Shown piece by piece: positions 9,472 through 18,835 of a DNA stretch of 64,000 bases. Each line of letters begins with the position of its first letter. The stretch's first letter is position 1. The notes below the pieces were generated by a model that saw only the letters and a list, made by a program, of their open reading frames with translations, was not told the origin of the DNA and ran no database searches. The stretch is from Serratia liquefaciens (lineage in GTDB: Bacteria > Pseudomonadota > Gammaproteobacteria > Enterobacterales > Enterobacteriaceae): positions 1,797,019 through 1,861,018 of the forward strand of contig NZ_CP088930.1 in assembly GCF_027594825.1 (NCBI RefSeq), in the 5' to 3' direction. The position numbers and the translations under genes were made by a program.

Positions 9472-10782
9472 TTATTTTTTACGCCACTGCAGCCGCAGGG
9501 GTTGCTGCCCCTCGGAGGGTTGCCCGGCCTCGCTGACGAAAACGCCCAGCGCAGCGATAAGCCGATCATCATAATAGATCAACGGGGTACGCTCACGCTG
9601 CCAGGGAGGAATACCCAACTCTTGCCACAGTTTTTTGATTGGACGGGAATGCGTGCGGCCCAGGATGCGGAGCTTGCCCTGGGCGCTAAAGCGAACGCTC
9701 ACTTTCTGCTGTGGCTGCGGAGCGCACAGGACAATATCGCCTTCCCCGCTGACCAGTGCACCCAATCCATCCGGCAACATCAGTGGCTCTGCCAACGACC
9801 ATTCCAGAGAGGTTTGACGCAGATCGGCCATCAATGGCAACAGGTATAGGCGCCGACGAAAACGGCGGATCTGATATTGCCCCAGCTGTAGCTGAGGTTC
9901 GGCGTCTTCACGGCTGAGCGCCACCTCGTCCCACAGCCGCTGCAACTGCTCGCGTGAGGGCATGCTTGCGCCACGTCCCGCTATCCAACGGCGTAACAAA
10001 GCAAAACGTCGGGCCGGCGAGCATCTCAGCAAAGCGTCAATCGCCAACGCATTTTCCTCATCGAGCAGCGAGTGCAACTGCTCTGCCAATAGCTCATCCA
10101 ACAATTGCTCTTGCTCGGCGCACAGGCTGGCGCTGCGCGCCGTCGCGGCGGCAAAATGCGGCCAGCGCTGATTCAACAATGGCAATACCTGCAGGCGCAG
10201 AAAGTTGCGATCGAAGCGCGAGTCCTGGTTACTGTCGTCTTCAATCCAACTGAGCTGATGCTGCTGGGCATAAGCTTCCAACTGCTGCCGGGAGCTGCCG
10301 AGCAATGGACGTAACAAACCGTTATTTCCCAATGAGGTTTGCGCAGCCATTGCCGACAGGCCCGCAGGGCCGCTGCCGCGCTTTAGCGCCAGCAGGAAGG
10401 TTTCACATTGATCGTCAAGGTGTTGCGCTGTGAGCAAGGTTTCATCCGCGGCCAGCGTGGCAGCAAAAGCGGAATAGCGCGCCGCCCGGGCCGCGGCTTC
10501 GATGCCGTCCTGACGGCCGTCGACCTGCACATATTGCACCACCAGCGGCAGTTGCCAGGCGGCGCATTGTTGGCGACAGTGTTCCACCCACCGATCGGCA
10601 AATGAACTCAGGCCGTGGTGCACGTGCACCGCACGTAGCTGCAACTCCGGCAGTTGTTGACGCAACTGCACCAGCAAGTGCAGCAGTACGCTGGAATCCA
10701 GCCCGCCGCTGAATGCCACCAGCAAGTGCCGGTGCGCACCCAGTTGACGGGCAAGCTGTCCAGATAATTGATTGCTATTCAT
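9472..10782 (-). CDS. tilS: tRNA(Ile)-lysidine synthetase
   Basis: ATP-dependent enzyme that converts C34 of the CAU-anticodon tRNA-Ile to lysidine so that it decodes AUA; essential. The N-terminal PP-loop SGGLDS is at residues 25-30. The all-helical linker and C-terminal TilS domain (LRILGRTHSRPIKKLWQELGIPPWQRERTPLIY) follow. 436 residues versus 432. dtpC ends 56 bp upstream. Confidence 0.96.
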   Translation of the reverse strand: MNSNQLSGQLARQLGAHRHLLVAFSGGLDSSVLLHLLVQLRQQLPELQLRAVHVHHGLSSFADRWVEHCRQQCAAWQLPLVVQYVQVDGRQDGIEAAARAARYSAFAATLAADETLLTAQHLDDQCETFLLALKRGSGPAGLSAMAAQTSLGNNGLLRPLLGSSRQQLEAYAQQHQLSWIEDDSNQDSRFDRNFLRLQVLPLLNQRWPHFAAATARSASLCAEQEQLLDELLAEQLHSLLDEENALAIDALLRCSPARRFALLRRWIAGRGASMPSREQLQRLWDEVALSREDAEPQLQLGQYQIRRFRRRLYLLPLMADLRQTSLEWSLAEPLMLPDGLGALVSGEGDIVLCAPQPQQKVSVRFSAQGKLRILGRTHSRPIKKLWQELGIPPWQRERTPLIYYDDRLIAALGVFVSEAGQPSEGQQPLRLQWRKK

Positions 10783-10838
10783 TGATTAGGCTTAATAACG
10801 TCCAGATAGCTGCACGTTACCCCCCGCAATACCATCAA

Positions 10839-12287
10839 TCAAGCATTAACCGCACGCAGGTGGCGGCCGGCCAACAGCCACCACATGGCCAACACCGCAA
10901 TCACTGCGGCAGTACAACCCAATGCCCACCAGCCGATTTGCGAGAACAGGTGCGCGTAGGCCTGTGCGGTCGCTCCGGTCGCCGGATCCTCTGCGGTTTG
11001 ACCCGCGATCATGCCCGCCAGATAATTTGCAATCGAGCCGGTGGTCAGCATATAGATGCCCGTCAGTACCCCGGTAGCGCCTGGGATATTCAATCGGGTG
11101 ATTTGCGCCATGGCGACCGGGTCGATGAACAATTCGGCCAGCCCCATCACGGAAAGCCCGGCTATCATCAGGAACATCGATCCCTGACCGTAGCGGGCAT
11201 TCAGCGCCATCAGGGTGAAACCGACGCCAATCAGCAGCAAGCCAAAGGCGAATTTCCCCCAAATGCGCAGCGTACGGCTACCGCTGCCGTTTCCTCGTAC
11301 CAGCCAGGCCAGCATCACACCGCCAAACATCACGGCAAACGCATTCACTGACTGGAATAAAGCCGTCGGCACCGTCCAGGAAAACCATTGGCGATCGACA
11401 TAGTGATCGATAAACAGGCTGATGGAGCTGCCGCCCTGCTGAGCGAAAGCCCAGAACAAAGTGCCTAACAGCATCAGCATGACGATCTGCCACAGCCCAC
11501 GGCGCTGCTCTGTCGTAGCCCGGATCATAATCCGCGCCACCATCACCACCGCAGCGGCACACACCAGCATCAGTAATTGCCCTGCCAGACCGTAAATAAA
11601 CAGCGAGGTGAAGAACAACGGGGCCAACAACAGCATGGCGCTTAGCCACACCCAGTTCGGGACCTTCAGAGTGTTGGCGCACATCTGCGCACGATCCACC
11701 CCGCGTGTGTGACTGAAATGGCGGCTGCCAAACAGGAAGATGGCCAGCCCGGCCAGCATGCCGATCCCCGCCAGCGCAAAACCGACGTGCCAGCCATAGC
11801 GCTCTGCCGCCAGCCCACAGGCGATGGGCGCCAGAATCGACCCCACGTTGCCGGCGGCATACAGCAGTGAAAAGCCCCCTTCACGGCGCGAGTCTTGCGG
11901 TTGGTACAACTCGCCCAGCAGGCAGCTGATATTGGATTTGAACAGGCCGTAGCCGCAGATGATGATCGCCAGGGCCAGATAGAGTGAATGTGTCGAGACG
12001 GCGCTCAGACCGAGGACAATGTGGCCCAGCGTCATCAGTACCGCCCCGGCGATTACCGCAACGCGGTTGCCCAGCAGGCGATCGGCCAGCAGGCCGCCCA
12101 GGATCGGCGTGACGTAAACCAGAGAGGCATAGGCGCTATAGAGGCTGATAGCACGGCTGTCGGAATAACCAAGTTGGTGGGTAAGATAGAGAATAAGTAA
12201 TGCACGCATGCCGTAAAAGCTGAAATATTCCCAAATTTGTATGGCTACGACATAGTAGATTGCGCGCGGCTGTGAGGGTGTTTTCAT
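10839..12287 (-). CDS. dtpC: Dipeptide/tripeptide:H+ symporter DtpC
   Basis: Inner-membrane POT-family peptide transporter with about 14 hydrophobic segments. The [20 protein letters not shown] segment near the N terminus (residues 20-39) carries the family ExxxFYG signature, and [15 protein letters not shown] is conserved mid-protein. It resembles E. coli DtpC (YjdL) more than DtpD at the N terminus ([20 protein letters not shown]). E. coli DtpC prefers lysine-containing dipeptides and also lies downstream of cadBA, so it probably supplies lysine to CadA. A hairpin with a T tract separates it from cadA. Confidence 0.9.
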   Translation of the reverse strand: MKTPSQPRAIYYVVAIQIWEYFSFYGMRALLILYLTHQLGYSDSRAISLYSAYASLVYVTPILGGLLADRLLGNRVAVIAGAVLMTLGHIVLGLSAVSTHSLYLALAIIICGYGLFKSNISCLLGELYQPQDSRREGGFSLLYAAGNVGSILAPIACGLAAERYGWHVGFALAGIGMLAGLAIFLFGSRHFSHTRGVDRAQMCANTLKVPNWVWLSAMLLLAPLFFTSLFIYGLAGQLLMLVCAAAVVMVARIMIRATTEQRRGLWQIVMLMLLGTLFWAFAQQGGSSISLFIDHYVDRQWFSWTVPTALFQSVNAFAVMFGGVMLAWLVRGNGSGSRTLRIWGKFAFGLLLIGVGFTLMALNARYGQGSMFLMIAGLSVMGLAELFIDPVAMAQITRLNIPGATGVLTGIYMLTTGSIANYLAGMIAGQTAEDPATGATAQAYAHLFSQIGWWALGCTAAVIAVLAMWWLLAGRHLRAVNA

Positions 12288-12315
12288 GGGTTTCTCCCAT
12301 CAGTCGGTGAACGAC

Positions 12316-12339
12316 AAAAGGGAGGCGTAAACGCCTCCC
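12316..12339 (-). terminator. cadA-dtpC intergenic terminator/attenuator
   Basis: Perfect 8-bp stem GGGAGGCG-TTTA-CGCCTCCC followed on the minus strand by TTTTG. It would end most cadBA transcripts or reduce dtpC expression. Confidence 0.8.
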
Positions 12340-12350
12340 CGTTATTTCAG

Positions 12351-14492
12351 TTATTTATCGTTTTTCAACACCTTCACGGTGTAACGCCCATCCGCCTGAC
12401 GGTAAGCGCCGTGGATATCGGTTTCGAAGCCCGGATAATGCGCGCCGATTTCGCACAGCATTTGCAGGAACTCCAGTACCGGACGGCTTTCCTCAGTGAG
12501 CATTTCACCAGGCATCACCAGTGGAACACCTGGAGGATATGGCAGGATCATGTTGGCATTCACCTTGCCGACCATGTCTTCCAAATAGACCTCTTCCACT
12601 TCACCGTGCAGCTCTTTCTGGAAGGCATTGAACGGGTTCATGACCAGGGTTGGCAGCACTTCAAATGCGCGGTACATCAGATCCGGCAGGTTGTGCTCAA
12701 CCACCAGCTTGTGAATGTTCTGCGCCAGATCCTGGATGCGCATGTTTTCATAAAACTCAGGCGCCTCTTTGTACAGTGAAGGCAGCATGTTTTTCACCCG
12801 CAGGTTCAGGTCGAACGAACGTTTGAAATCAGTCAGGCCGCGCAGCAGGCTGAGGGCTTTGGTTTTGTCGATACCGATGCTGAACAGGAACAGCAGGTTA
12901 TATGGGCCGGTTTTCTCAACGATGATACCGTGCTCGTCCAGGTATTTAGCAACCAGGCTGGCCGGGATACCAAACTCCTGCATTTCACCCTCTTTGCTCA
13001 TCCCTGGGGTCAGGAGAGTCACTTTGATCGGGTCGAGATACATATGTTCATCGTCGATATTTTTGAAGCCGTGCCACGCGTTGTCAGACTTCAGCGGCCA
13101 GCATTCAGGCTGATCGATGTGCTCCGGCTGCCAGACGTCAAAGAACCAACCTTCGGACTCAACGTTCAGCTGTTTGATTTCTTTACGGAACTTGATAGCA
13201 CGTTCAATAGAGCCGTTAATCAAACGCTTACCGGCATTGCCTTTCATCATTGCCGCAGCAGTTTCGGTCGACGCCACGATACCGTAGTGCGGTGAAGTGG
13301 TGGTTTGCATCATGTAGGCTTCGTTGAAGGTTTCTTCGTTGATGTCACCTTTCACGTGGATCATCGAAGCCTGAGAGAATGCCGCCAGCAGTTTATGCGT
13401 GGATTGGGTTTCATAAATCACCTTGCCTTCCACACGGCCGCCGCTCATGCCGCATTTGCCTTTGTAAATCGGGTGGAAATTGGTGTAAGGCACCCAGGCG
13501 GAGTCAAAGTGAATAGATTTCACATCCAGCGCGCTCTTAATATGATCGGTGTTGTACAGCAGACCGTCATAGGTAGAGTTGGTGATTACCGCATGCACTG
13601 GCCAGGTCGCGTTTGGTGTTTCTTTAACACGTTTGGCGATGGTGTCACGGGCAAATTCACTCTGCGGGATCCCACCGAGAATGCCGTAGGCATTACGGGT
13701 TGGGCGGAAATAGATTGGCGTAATGTCGCTCATCATCATCAGATGGGTCAGCGATTTGTGGCAGTTACGGTCAATCAATACGGTGCTGCCGGCCGGTGCG
13801 GAGTACATGCCGACAATTTTGTTGGCGGTAGAGGTGCCGTTAGTCACCATATAGCTGCGTTCAGCGTTGAATACGCGAGCAATATACTCTTCAGCTTCTT
13901 TGTGCGGACCGGTGTGGTCCAGCAGTGAACCCAGCTCGGAAACCGAAATAGAAATATCGGATTTCATGGCGTTAGCGCCAAAGAAATCGTAGAACAGGCT
14001 GCCGACCGGACTTTTCTGGAAGGCGGTGCCCCCCATGTGGCCTGGAGTACAGAAGGTGTATTTGCCTTCACGCACATATTTGAACAGCGCCTTGGTCAGC
14101 GGCGGCAGGATGGTATCGATGTACTCATCGGTGTTTTGTTTGATCTTGGCAGCGATATCGGTAGCTGCACCCAGCGCATATTCAAAGAAACGCACCTGCA
14201 TGCGCAGATCGTTCAGGCTGACATCCAGGGTTGAATGCGTATTGGCAAATGCATACAGCGGCATGTATTCGTTCAACTGGCTGATTTCTTCACACAACTC
14301 AAGGTTGTATTTATCCCAGTCGAAAATCACCCCGCACAAGCGTGCATTATTCTCGATCAGCTTTAACAGGTCTTCGCGATCGTTAGGATAGACAACGCGG
14401 AAGTCCAGGCTTTCCAATGCTTTGTGCAGTTCGCGGATAGGCTCTTCTTTAAAGTAGACACCCATGTGGTTCATGATAGCTATAACGTTCAT
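12351..14492 (-). CDS. cadA: Inducible lysine decarboxylase
   Basis: PLP enzyme converting lysine to cadaverine and CO2, consuming a proton; it forms decamers in the cytoplasm during acid stress. N-terminal wing domain (residues 1-130), PLP core with the Schiff-base lysine in STHKLLAAFSQ (~367), and C-terminal domain. Very close to E. coli CadA (FCTPGHMGGTAFQKSPVGSLFYDFFG region). The second of two nearby ATGs (14492) is chosen because GGAG lies 8 bases before it and only 2 before the first. Downstream of cadB with a long intercistronic hairpin; the ldcC paralogue starts 7 kb away. Confidence 0.95.
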   Translation of the reverse strand: MNVIAIMNHMGVYFKEEPIRELHKALESLDFRVVYPNDREDLLKLIENNARLCGVIFDWDKYNLELCEEISQLNEYMPLYAFANTHSTLDVSLNDLRMQVRFFEYALGAATDIAAKIKQNTDEYIDTILPPLTKALFKYVREGKYTFCTPGHMGGTAFQKSPVGSLFYDFFGANAMKSDISISVSELGSLLDHTGPHKEAEEYIARVFNAERSYMVTNGTSTANKIVGMYSAPAGSTVLIDRNCHKSLTHLMMMSDITPIYFRPTRNAYGILGGIPQSEFARDTIAKRVKETPNATWPVHAVITNSTYDGLLYNTDHIKSALDVKSIHFDSAWVPYTNFHPIYKGKCGMSGGRVEGKVIYETQSTHKLLAAFSQASMIHVKGDINEETFNEAYMMQTTTSPHYGIVASTETAAAMMKGNAGKRLINGSIERAIKFRKEIKQLNVESEGWFFDVWQPEHIDQPECWPLKSDNAWHGFKNIDDEHMYLDPIKVTLLTPGMSKEGEMQEFGIPASLVAKYLDEHGIIVEKTGPYNLLFLFSIGIDKTKALSLLRGLTDFKRSFDLNLRVKNMLPSLYKEAPEFYENMRIQDLAQNIHKLVVEHNLPDLMYRAFEVLPTLVMNPFNAFQKELHGEVEEVYLEDMVGKVNANMILPYPPGVPLVMPGEMLTEESRPVLEFLQMLCEIGAHYPGFETDIHGAYRQADGRYTVKVLKNDK

Positions 14493-14514
14493 AATCATTT
14501 CTCCAGGTAATGCG

Positions 14515-14554
14515 AGCCCCTTGCCATCACGAGTGACAATTACTGCAAGGGGCT
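14515..14554 (-). other. cadB-cadA intercistronic hairpin
   Basis: Perfect 10-bp inverted repeat AGCCCCTTGC / GCAAGGGGCT (14515-14524, 14545-14554) with a 20-nt loop and no T tract. More likely an RNA processing or stability element than a terminator. Confidence 0.6.
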
Positions 14555-14580
14555 AAATTAAGAAGTGGGTCAGTACGTGC

Positions 14581-15930
14581 TTAGTGCGCTTTGGCCGTTG
14601 TGTTGCCGTCGATGGCTACGCCGTTGGCTTTGGCGGTCTGACGAGTATTCATTTTGCGGGCGTAGAACATCAGGATGATCAGGCTGATGATGAAGGTGCC
14701 GGACAGTTCGAACGAGTCGGCGCCCATCAGCGCGATGAAGCAGAAGCCACAACCCAGCACCGATGCAATCAGGCTCAGCAGGTTACGGATATTGACGCCT
14801 TCGAAGCGGATCAGGTCTACGCAAGAGTAGAAGTAAGGCAGCATGGTCAGCAGCACCGCGATACCAGTCAGCATGCCGAACAGGTCGGAAGCTTTACCGC
14901 CGCCGGAGCTCATGGCCGTAATCAGCACCATCAAGGCGGTCATTTTGCAGCTAGCCAGCAGCAGGCCTTTCTTCGGAATGCCGTTTTTATCCATTTCGCC
15001 ATAAACTTTCGGGAAGTTACCGTCGTTGGCAGCACGCACCCCGGCTTGACCCACCAGCATCATCCACGAACCGAGTGAAGTCAGGCAGGCGAAGGCGGTG
15101 AAGGCAGAGACCATTGGCGCAGCCCAATTACCCATGATGGTAGAGGCGCTGATGGCGAACGGTGCGCCGGAAGCGGCCATCTCAGAGGCAGGATACATAC
15201 CGCTGATGACCTGGGTTGCTGCAACGTAGATGATCCCGGCCAGTGCGGTCCCCAGCATGGTTGCCAGCGGTACGGTACGTTTCGGGTTTTTCACCATGCC
15301 GGTACTTACTGCGGCAGACTCCACGCCGATAAACGCCCACAGGCACAGCAGGATACTTTTGATGACGGCATGGTAATCAGTGGTACCGGAGGTATTCCAG
15401 TTAGCCTGATAGGTTGCCGCGTCGAACCAATGCCAGCCTGCGGTCGCAGTGACAATCACCGGGATCAGCACCAATACCAGACCCAGCGTGGTCAAACGAC
15501 TGACCCAGGAACCGCCGAGCAGGTTAATAAAGGTAAACACCCAAACAATAGCAATACAGGCAATACCCGCCGGTACCGGATTATTCAGTGCAGGGAAGAA
15601 AGTAGAAAGGTAAGAAACCGCGGTAATGCCGATGGCCAGATTACCAATCCAGTTCGCATGATAATAAAGCACGCCGGTTTGGAAACCGAACGCCGGGGAA
15701 ATTTCACCCGCGTAGGCAATAGGACCACCTTGCTGAGGGTTTTTAGTGGCCAGGCGAGCATATACATAGGCCAGAGACATCGCGCCGATAATAGATATCA
15801 CCCATCCCCATATAGCGATAGATCCGAGACTTGCCAGGTTCGCGGGTAATAAGGCAATGCCGCTCCCCATCATATTACCGGCAACCACACCGGTGCAGGC
15901 AATAAGCCCTATTTTCTTGGATGAAGCCAT
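14581..15930 (-). CDS. cadB: Lysine/cadaverine antiporter
   Basis: APC-superfamily inner-membrane exchanger that imports lysine and exports cadaverine. About 12 hydrophobic segments; the first holds GLIACTGVVAGNMMGSGIAL at residues 8-27, a family substrate-site region. 449 residues versus 444. First gene of the cadBA transcript. AGGAG lies before the ATG. The 365-bp gap to cadC should hold the CadC-controlled promoter. Confidence 0.96.
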   Translation of the reverse strand: MASSKKIGLIACTGVVAGNMMGSGIALLPANLASLGSIAIWGWVISIIGAMSLAYVYARLATKNPQQGGPIAYAGEISPAFGFQTGVLYYHANWIGNLAIGITAVSYLSTFFPALNNPVPAGIACIAIVWVFTFINLLGGSWVSRLTTLGLVLVLIPVIVTATAGWHWFDAATYQANWNTSGTTDYHAVIKSILLCLWAFIGVESAAVSTGMVKNPKRTVPLATMLGTALAGIIYVAATQVISGMYPASEMAASGAPFAISASTIMGNWAAPMVSAFTAFACLTSLGSWMMLVGQAGVRAANDGNFPKVYGEMDKNGIPKKGLLLASCKMTALMVLITAMSSGGGKASDLFGMLTGIAVLLTMLPYFYSCVDLIRFEGVNIRNLLSLIASVLGCGFCFIALMGADSFELSGTFIISLIILMFYARKMNTRQTAKANGVAIDGNTTAKAH

Positions 15931-16250
15931 GGTCAGTTTCTCCTGATTTTGATTTCTTATAAGTCCATGTCGCTATGCAGTTTTGCTAATGACCGGACTT
16001 GATGGTCAGGATGCTAAAGAATGGCGTCAGTAAAGTCCTAAAGATAAAGTGATATTACGGTCATGATCATACAAATGATAACTTGAGGTTTTCCCTTAAC
16101 AAATAAAGAGCTAAACACGGCATCAAGAAAAGATAAATATCGTTTAAAAACATCACGGTATTCATGTTATTTTTCATCCACAAACGAGAACAACAGCGAT
16201 AAAGTCATCAACCGTGGAATACATTTAATTTAACAAAACAGGCACAATAA
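15931..16250 (-). promoter_or_regulatory. cadBA promoter region (candidate)
   Basis: AT-rich gap between cadC and cadB on the same strand. In E. coli this interval contains Pcad and the CadC sites Cad1/Cad2 plus H-NS-bound DNA. The AT content (16021-16250, poly-A/T tracts) fits H-NS binding, but no unambiguous -10/-35 pair or CadC site could be assigned by eye. Confidence 0.5.
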
Positions 16251-16289
16251 ATAACACCGCCGCTCAATATATTGAGTCAGCGGTGTTAT
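16251..16289 (-). terminator. cadC terminator
   Basis: 10-bp perfect stem ATAACACCGC / GCGGTGTTAT with an inner perfect palindrome CTCAATATATTGAG, just after the cadC stop. The T-rich tail (TTATTTATTGTG) on the minus strand is moderate. Confidence 0.65.
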
Positions 16290-16295
16290 CGAAGG

Positions 16296-17861
16296 TTATT
16301 CGCCTTGAGTGTAGTTATTGAGATAGGGAACGACGGCGTTAATTGAGGTGTGAAATACGGCATTGCTAATCCAATGCAGCGTATTTTCTCCAGGACGAAG
16401 ATTAAAGGCAGTGATATAAGAATCTGCCGCCAGGTGGTTATTGCCCTGCATTTCATAAACCTTACCCAGCAACACGTAATTCATCCAGGACATCTGCAGC
16501 TCGATGCCTCTGTTGATTGCCTGGTGGGCTTCATCGGTATTCCCCTCCCCCAGCGCCTGTATCGTATGAATTTGCTGAATAATCGGACTGTCCTTTAACG
16601 CCGGCAGCGTATTCAGACGGGTGATTTCCGCCTGCAATTGCGCCAATTGCACACCGTCAAAAGGTTGATAAGAGTTACGCAATAAATCGGCCAGCGCTTT
16701 TTCTGCGGAGAGATAAATAAAATTCGGCGTAATTTTTATCATATCCGCCAGCATATTACTCGCATGGGTCAGTGAGTCATTATCCCCCTGAATCAAGAGC
16801 TGATGCGCCTGATAATACTGTTGCAAGGCCGGGCCGGAATTCGGCAACAGCTGGGTCAGGCGCTGCTGCAACTGCGGCGGCCAGGGCTGCTTGAGAGCAA
16901 CAGACAGGCTGCTGAGGAAATCCTCCTGGATTTTCAGCTGGTTGTCGTCGGTCACAAAGTAACGCTTATCCAACATGATGGAGCTGTCTGCATTGTTCAC
17001 CAGGCGCACCGACAGGAAGCACTGCTGAGCACGATAATGGCGCTGATTGACGAACTCAATGGTCAGAGACTTACCCGAGCTGCTGGGTCCGGTGTAGTTG
17101 TAGTTAGTCTGATCGTGTACCAGGAAGGTGGAGTAAGTATTCAGCGAGTCCGTCACCACTTCACTCAGGCCAACAACATAAGAAAGCTGCGGCGTCCAGT
17201 TGCTGCAACTGTTGCCCCCCTGAATACGGATGTCGATATCACGCGGGTTCATCAGCACCGGCATGGTGGATTCCGGTATCCGTTGCGACAAGGTCGCGAT
17301 GGCAACAAACACCACACAGGCGCTCAACGCGGCAAGAAATGCCAGCCATACCCAGAATGTCGATTGACGGTAAAAAGGGGCTGTTGAGGTGACCGGCGGC
17401 GTTTTTAACTTGCTCGGTTTTGGCGGTTCATAGGCTACGTCGTCTTCTTCGCTGCCGTCGCTGCCGTCTTCCGGCTCATGCATGATAACCGCGACCTGCG
17501 GCACCGCAGGCGTTGCCACATCTTCCCCTTCACACCACATAACCGGCGCTGCCAGCTTATAGCCGCGTTTGGGTACGGTGATAATGTACTCCGGGCTATT
17601 GGTGTCGCCGTCTTTCAGGTATTTTCGCAGCTCGGAAATACTCTGGGTCACCACATGATTGGTGACGATGTTGCGTTTCCATACGTTATCGATCAGCTCA
17701 TCTCTGCTCAGCACCACATCCGGATGCCGGGCGAAATATTGCAGCATATCGATCAGGCGAGGCTCCAACGTCTGTTGGCGCCCGTCACGGCTTATTTTGT
17801 TGTCTGCGGGAGTAACTAACCACTCTCCAACGCGAAAAACAGGCTCTTGCATAGTGAACAT
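16296..17861 (-). CDS. cadC: Membrane-bound pH/lysine-responsive activator CadC
   Basis: One-component ToxR-like receptor activating cadBA at low pH with external lysine. OmpR-type winged-helix DNA-binding domain at residues ~8-105, acidic/proline-rich linker 110-160, a single transmembrane helix ~168-191, and a periplasmic sensor. The two periplasmic cysteines that form the pH-linked disulfide in E. coli are present (C219, C281). 521 residues versus 512. The ATG three codons later (17852; MQEPVFRVGEW) matches the E. coli start and is equally possible. Confidence 0.95.
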   Translation of the reverse strand: MFTMQEPVFRVGEWLVTPADNKISRDGRQQTLEPRLIDMLQYFARHPDVVLSRDELIDNVWKRNIVTNHVVTQSISELRKYLKDGDTNSPEYIITVPKRGYKLAAPVMWCEGEDVATPAVPQVAVIMHEPEDGSDGSEEDDVAYEPPKPSKLKTPPVTSTAPFYRQSTFWVWLAFLAALSACVVFVAIATLSQRIPESTMPVLMNPRDIDIRIQGGNSCSNWTPQLSYVVGLSEVVTDSLNTYSTFLVHDQTNYNYTGPSSSGKSLTIEFVNQRHYRAQQCFLSVRLVNNADSSIMLDKRYFVTDDNQLKIQEDFLSSLSVALKQPWPPQLQQRLTQLLPNSGPALQQYYQAHQLLIQGDNDSLTHASNMLADMIKITPNFIYLSAEKALADLLRNSYQPFDGVQLAQLQAEITRLNTLPALKDSPIIQQIHTIQALGEGNTDEAHQAINRGIELQMSWMNYVLLGKVYEMQGNNHLAADSYITAFNLRPGENTLHWISNAVFHTSINAVVPYLNNYTQGE

Positions 17862-17941
17862 AACTCAAAAGGGGCGTGCGGCAAGCGCGGGATAATAGCA
17901 TATGCGGGTGCCGCCTGCGCCGCTACGACCCGATTAAGCAT

Positions 17942-18331
17942 TCATACCTCATATAATTCTAGAGGCAACCCATCAGGATCGCTGAAAAAAGTGAAACGTG
18001 ACTGGGTATAAGGATCGACACGCACCGGTTCACACTCCACCCCGGCATTTTGCAAGTGCAGGATTGCCTGCTCGATATCATCAACGCTGAACGCCAAATG
18101 GCGCAGACCGCAGGCCTCCGGGCGGCTGACGCGGGCCGGCGGTGATGGGAAGGAAAACAGTTCGATGCTGTACTGGCCGTTGAGCGCCAAATCCGCTTTC
18201 CACGAATCGCGCTCCGCACGGTAAAACTCCTCTAACAGGGTAAAACCCAGGATATCGCAGTAAAAATGCTTACTGGCCGCATAATCTGAACCTATGACTG
18301 CGATGTGGTGTACCTGACGTAGTGCCAACAT
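17942..18331 (-). CDS. gloA2: VOC/glyoxalase-fold metalloprotein
   Basis: Small vicinal-oxygen-chelate protein (YaeR family), 129 residues as in E. coli. Paired beta-alpha-beta-beta-beta modules; candidate metal ligands in VHHIAVI (N-terminal), GLRHLAFSVDD (middle) and LPLELYEV (C-terminal glutamate). The substrate is not established. In E. coli it sits directly between ldcC and tilS; here the cad locus separates it from tilS and the redox pair separates it from ldcC. Confidence 0.9.
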   Translation of the reverse strand: MLALRQVHHIAVIGSDYAASKHFYCDILGFTLLEEFYRAERDSWKADLALNGQYSIELFSFPSPPARVSRPEACGLRHLAFSVDDIEQAILHLQNAGVECEPVRVDPYTQSRFTFFSDPDGLPLELYEV

Positions 18332-18395
18332 AGTGATGCCTCATTGTCTGTCTGATGAGGCAAGGTATCCGGCAGCCGCGGCATCGTCAACGGCA

Positions 18396-18425
18396 AAAAG
18401 CCCCGTGGGGTAAGACGGGGCTTTT
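18396..18425 (-). terminator. Terminator after thioredoxin-like gene
   Basis: 11-bp perfect stem AAAAGCCCCGT / ACGGGGCTTTT with an 8-nt loop; A and T tracts on both sides. It lies just downstream of the CPVC gene and upstream of gloA2, so gloA2 needs its own promoter. Confidence 0.88.
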
Positions 18426-18454
18426 CTTGAACTATCGGTAACGCAGTAAATCGA

Positions 18455-18688
18455 TCAGGCTTTAAGATCCGCCAATGCCGCCCCGTAGTTGATGTGCAGC
18501 ACCTGCCCATCGACCACCAGCGCAGGGACGCTCTGCACCCCGGCTTTTTCCGCTTCGGCGAGACGCGCCGGCGTTTCGCCCAGATGAACCACGTCCACCT
18601 GCACATCCTGGCTCAACAGGCCCAACAACTGCTGCTCTGCGCTCACGCAAACCGGGCAACCGGCATGATAGAAAACGGCCTTAGTCAT
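18455..18688 (-). CDS. Small thioredoxin/glutaredoxin-fold protein with CPVC motif
   Basis: 77-residue single-domain redox protein: beta strand AVFYHAG, active-site CPVC at residues 11-14, helix, then a cis-proline-like SVPALVVDG and a terminal helix. The cysteine pair predicts dithiol reductase or isomerase activity. No signal peptide, so cytoplasmic. The ATG at 18688 is preceded by AAGGAG; an upstream in-frame ATG would add 16 unrelated residues. Divergent from a MarR-family gene, with a 25-bp palindrome at its predicted transcription start. Exact function unknown. Confidence 0.85.
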   Translation of the reverse strand: MTKAVFYHAGCPVCVSAEQQLLGLLSQDVQVDVVHLGETPARLAEAEKAGVQSVPALVVDGQVLHINYGAALADLKA

Positions 18689-18734
18689 GATAATTCTCCT
18701 TGGTTCTGACTGTTGCGGGTGAACTGCGCCACCC

Positions 18735-18759
18735 ATTTAGTTTCGACTCGAAACCAAAT
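18735..18759. promoter_or_regulatory. 25-bp palindrome, candidate MarR operator
   Basis: ATTT-A-GTTTCGA-C-TCGAAAC-C-AAAT: symmetric about 18747 with a single mismatched pair. It begins 3 bp downstream of the -10 of the CPVC-gene promoter, a position where a bound repressor would block initiation. Confidence 0.75.
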
Positions 18760-18761
18760 GC

Positions 18762-18790
18762 ACAATAAATCCTCCACCATGCCTTGTCAA
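18762..18790 (-). promoter_or_regulatory. Promoter of the CPVC thioredoxin gene
   Basis: Consensus TTGACA (18785-18790), 17-bp spacer, TATTGT (18762-18767) on the minus strand. Confidence 0.75.
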
Positions 18791-18812
18791 CATAGTTTTT
18801 AATCGATACTAT
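18784..18812 (+). promoter_or_regulatory. Promoter of the MarR-family gene
   Basis: TTGTCA (18784-18789), 17-bp spacer, TACTAT (18807-18812). The -35 shares its bases with the -35 of the divergent promoter, so the two compete for RNA polymerase. Confidence 0.7.
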
Positions 18813-18835
18813 TTTCCCACATTAGCGAGGATCCC

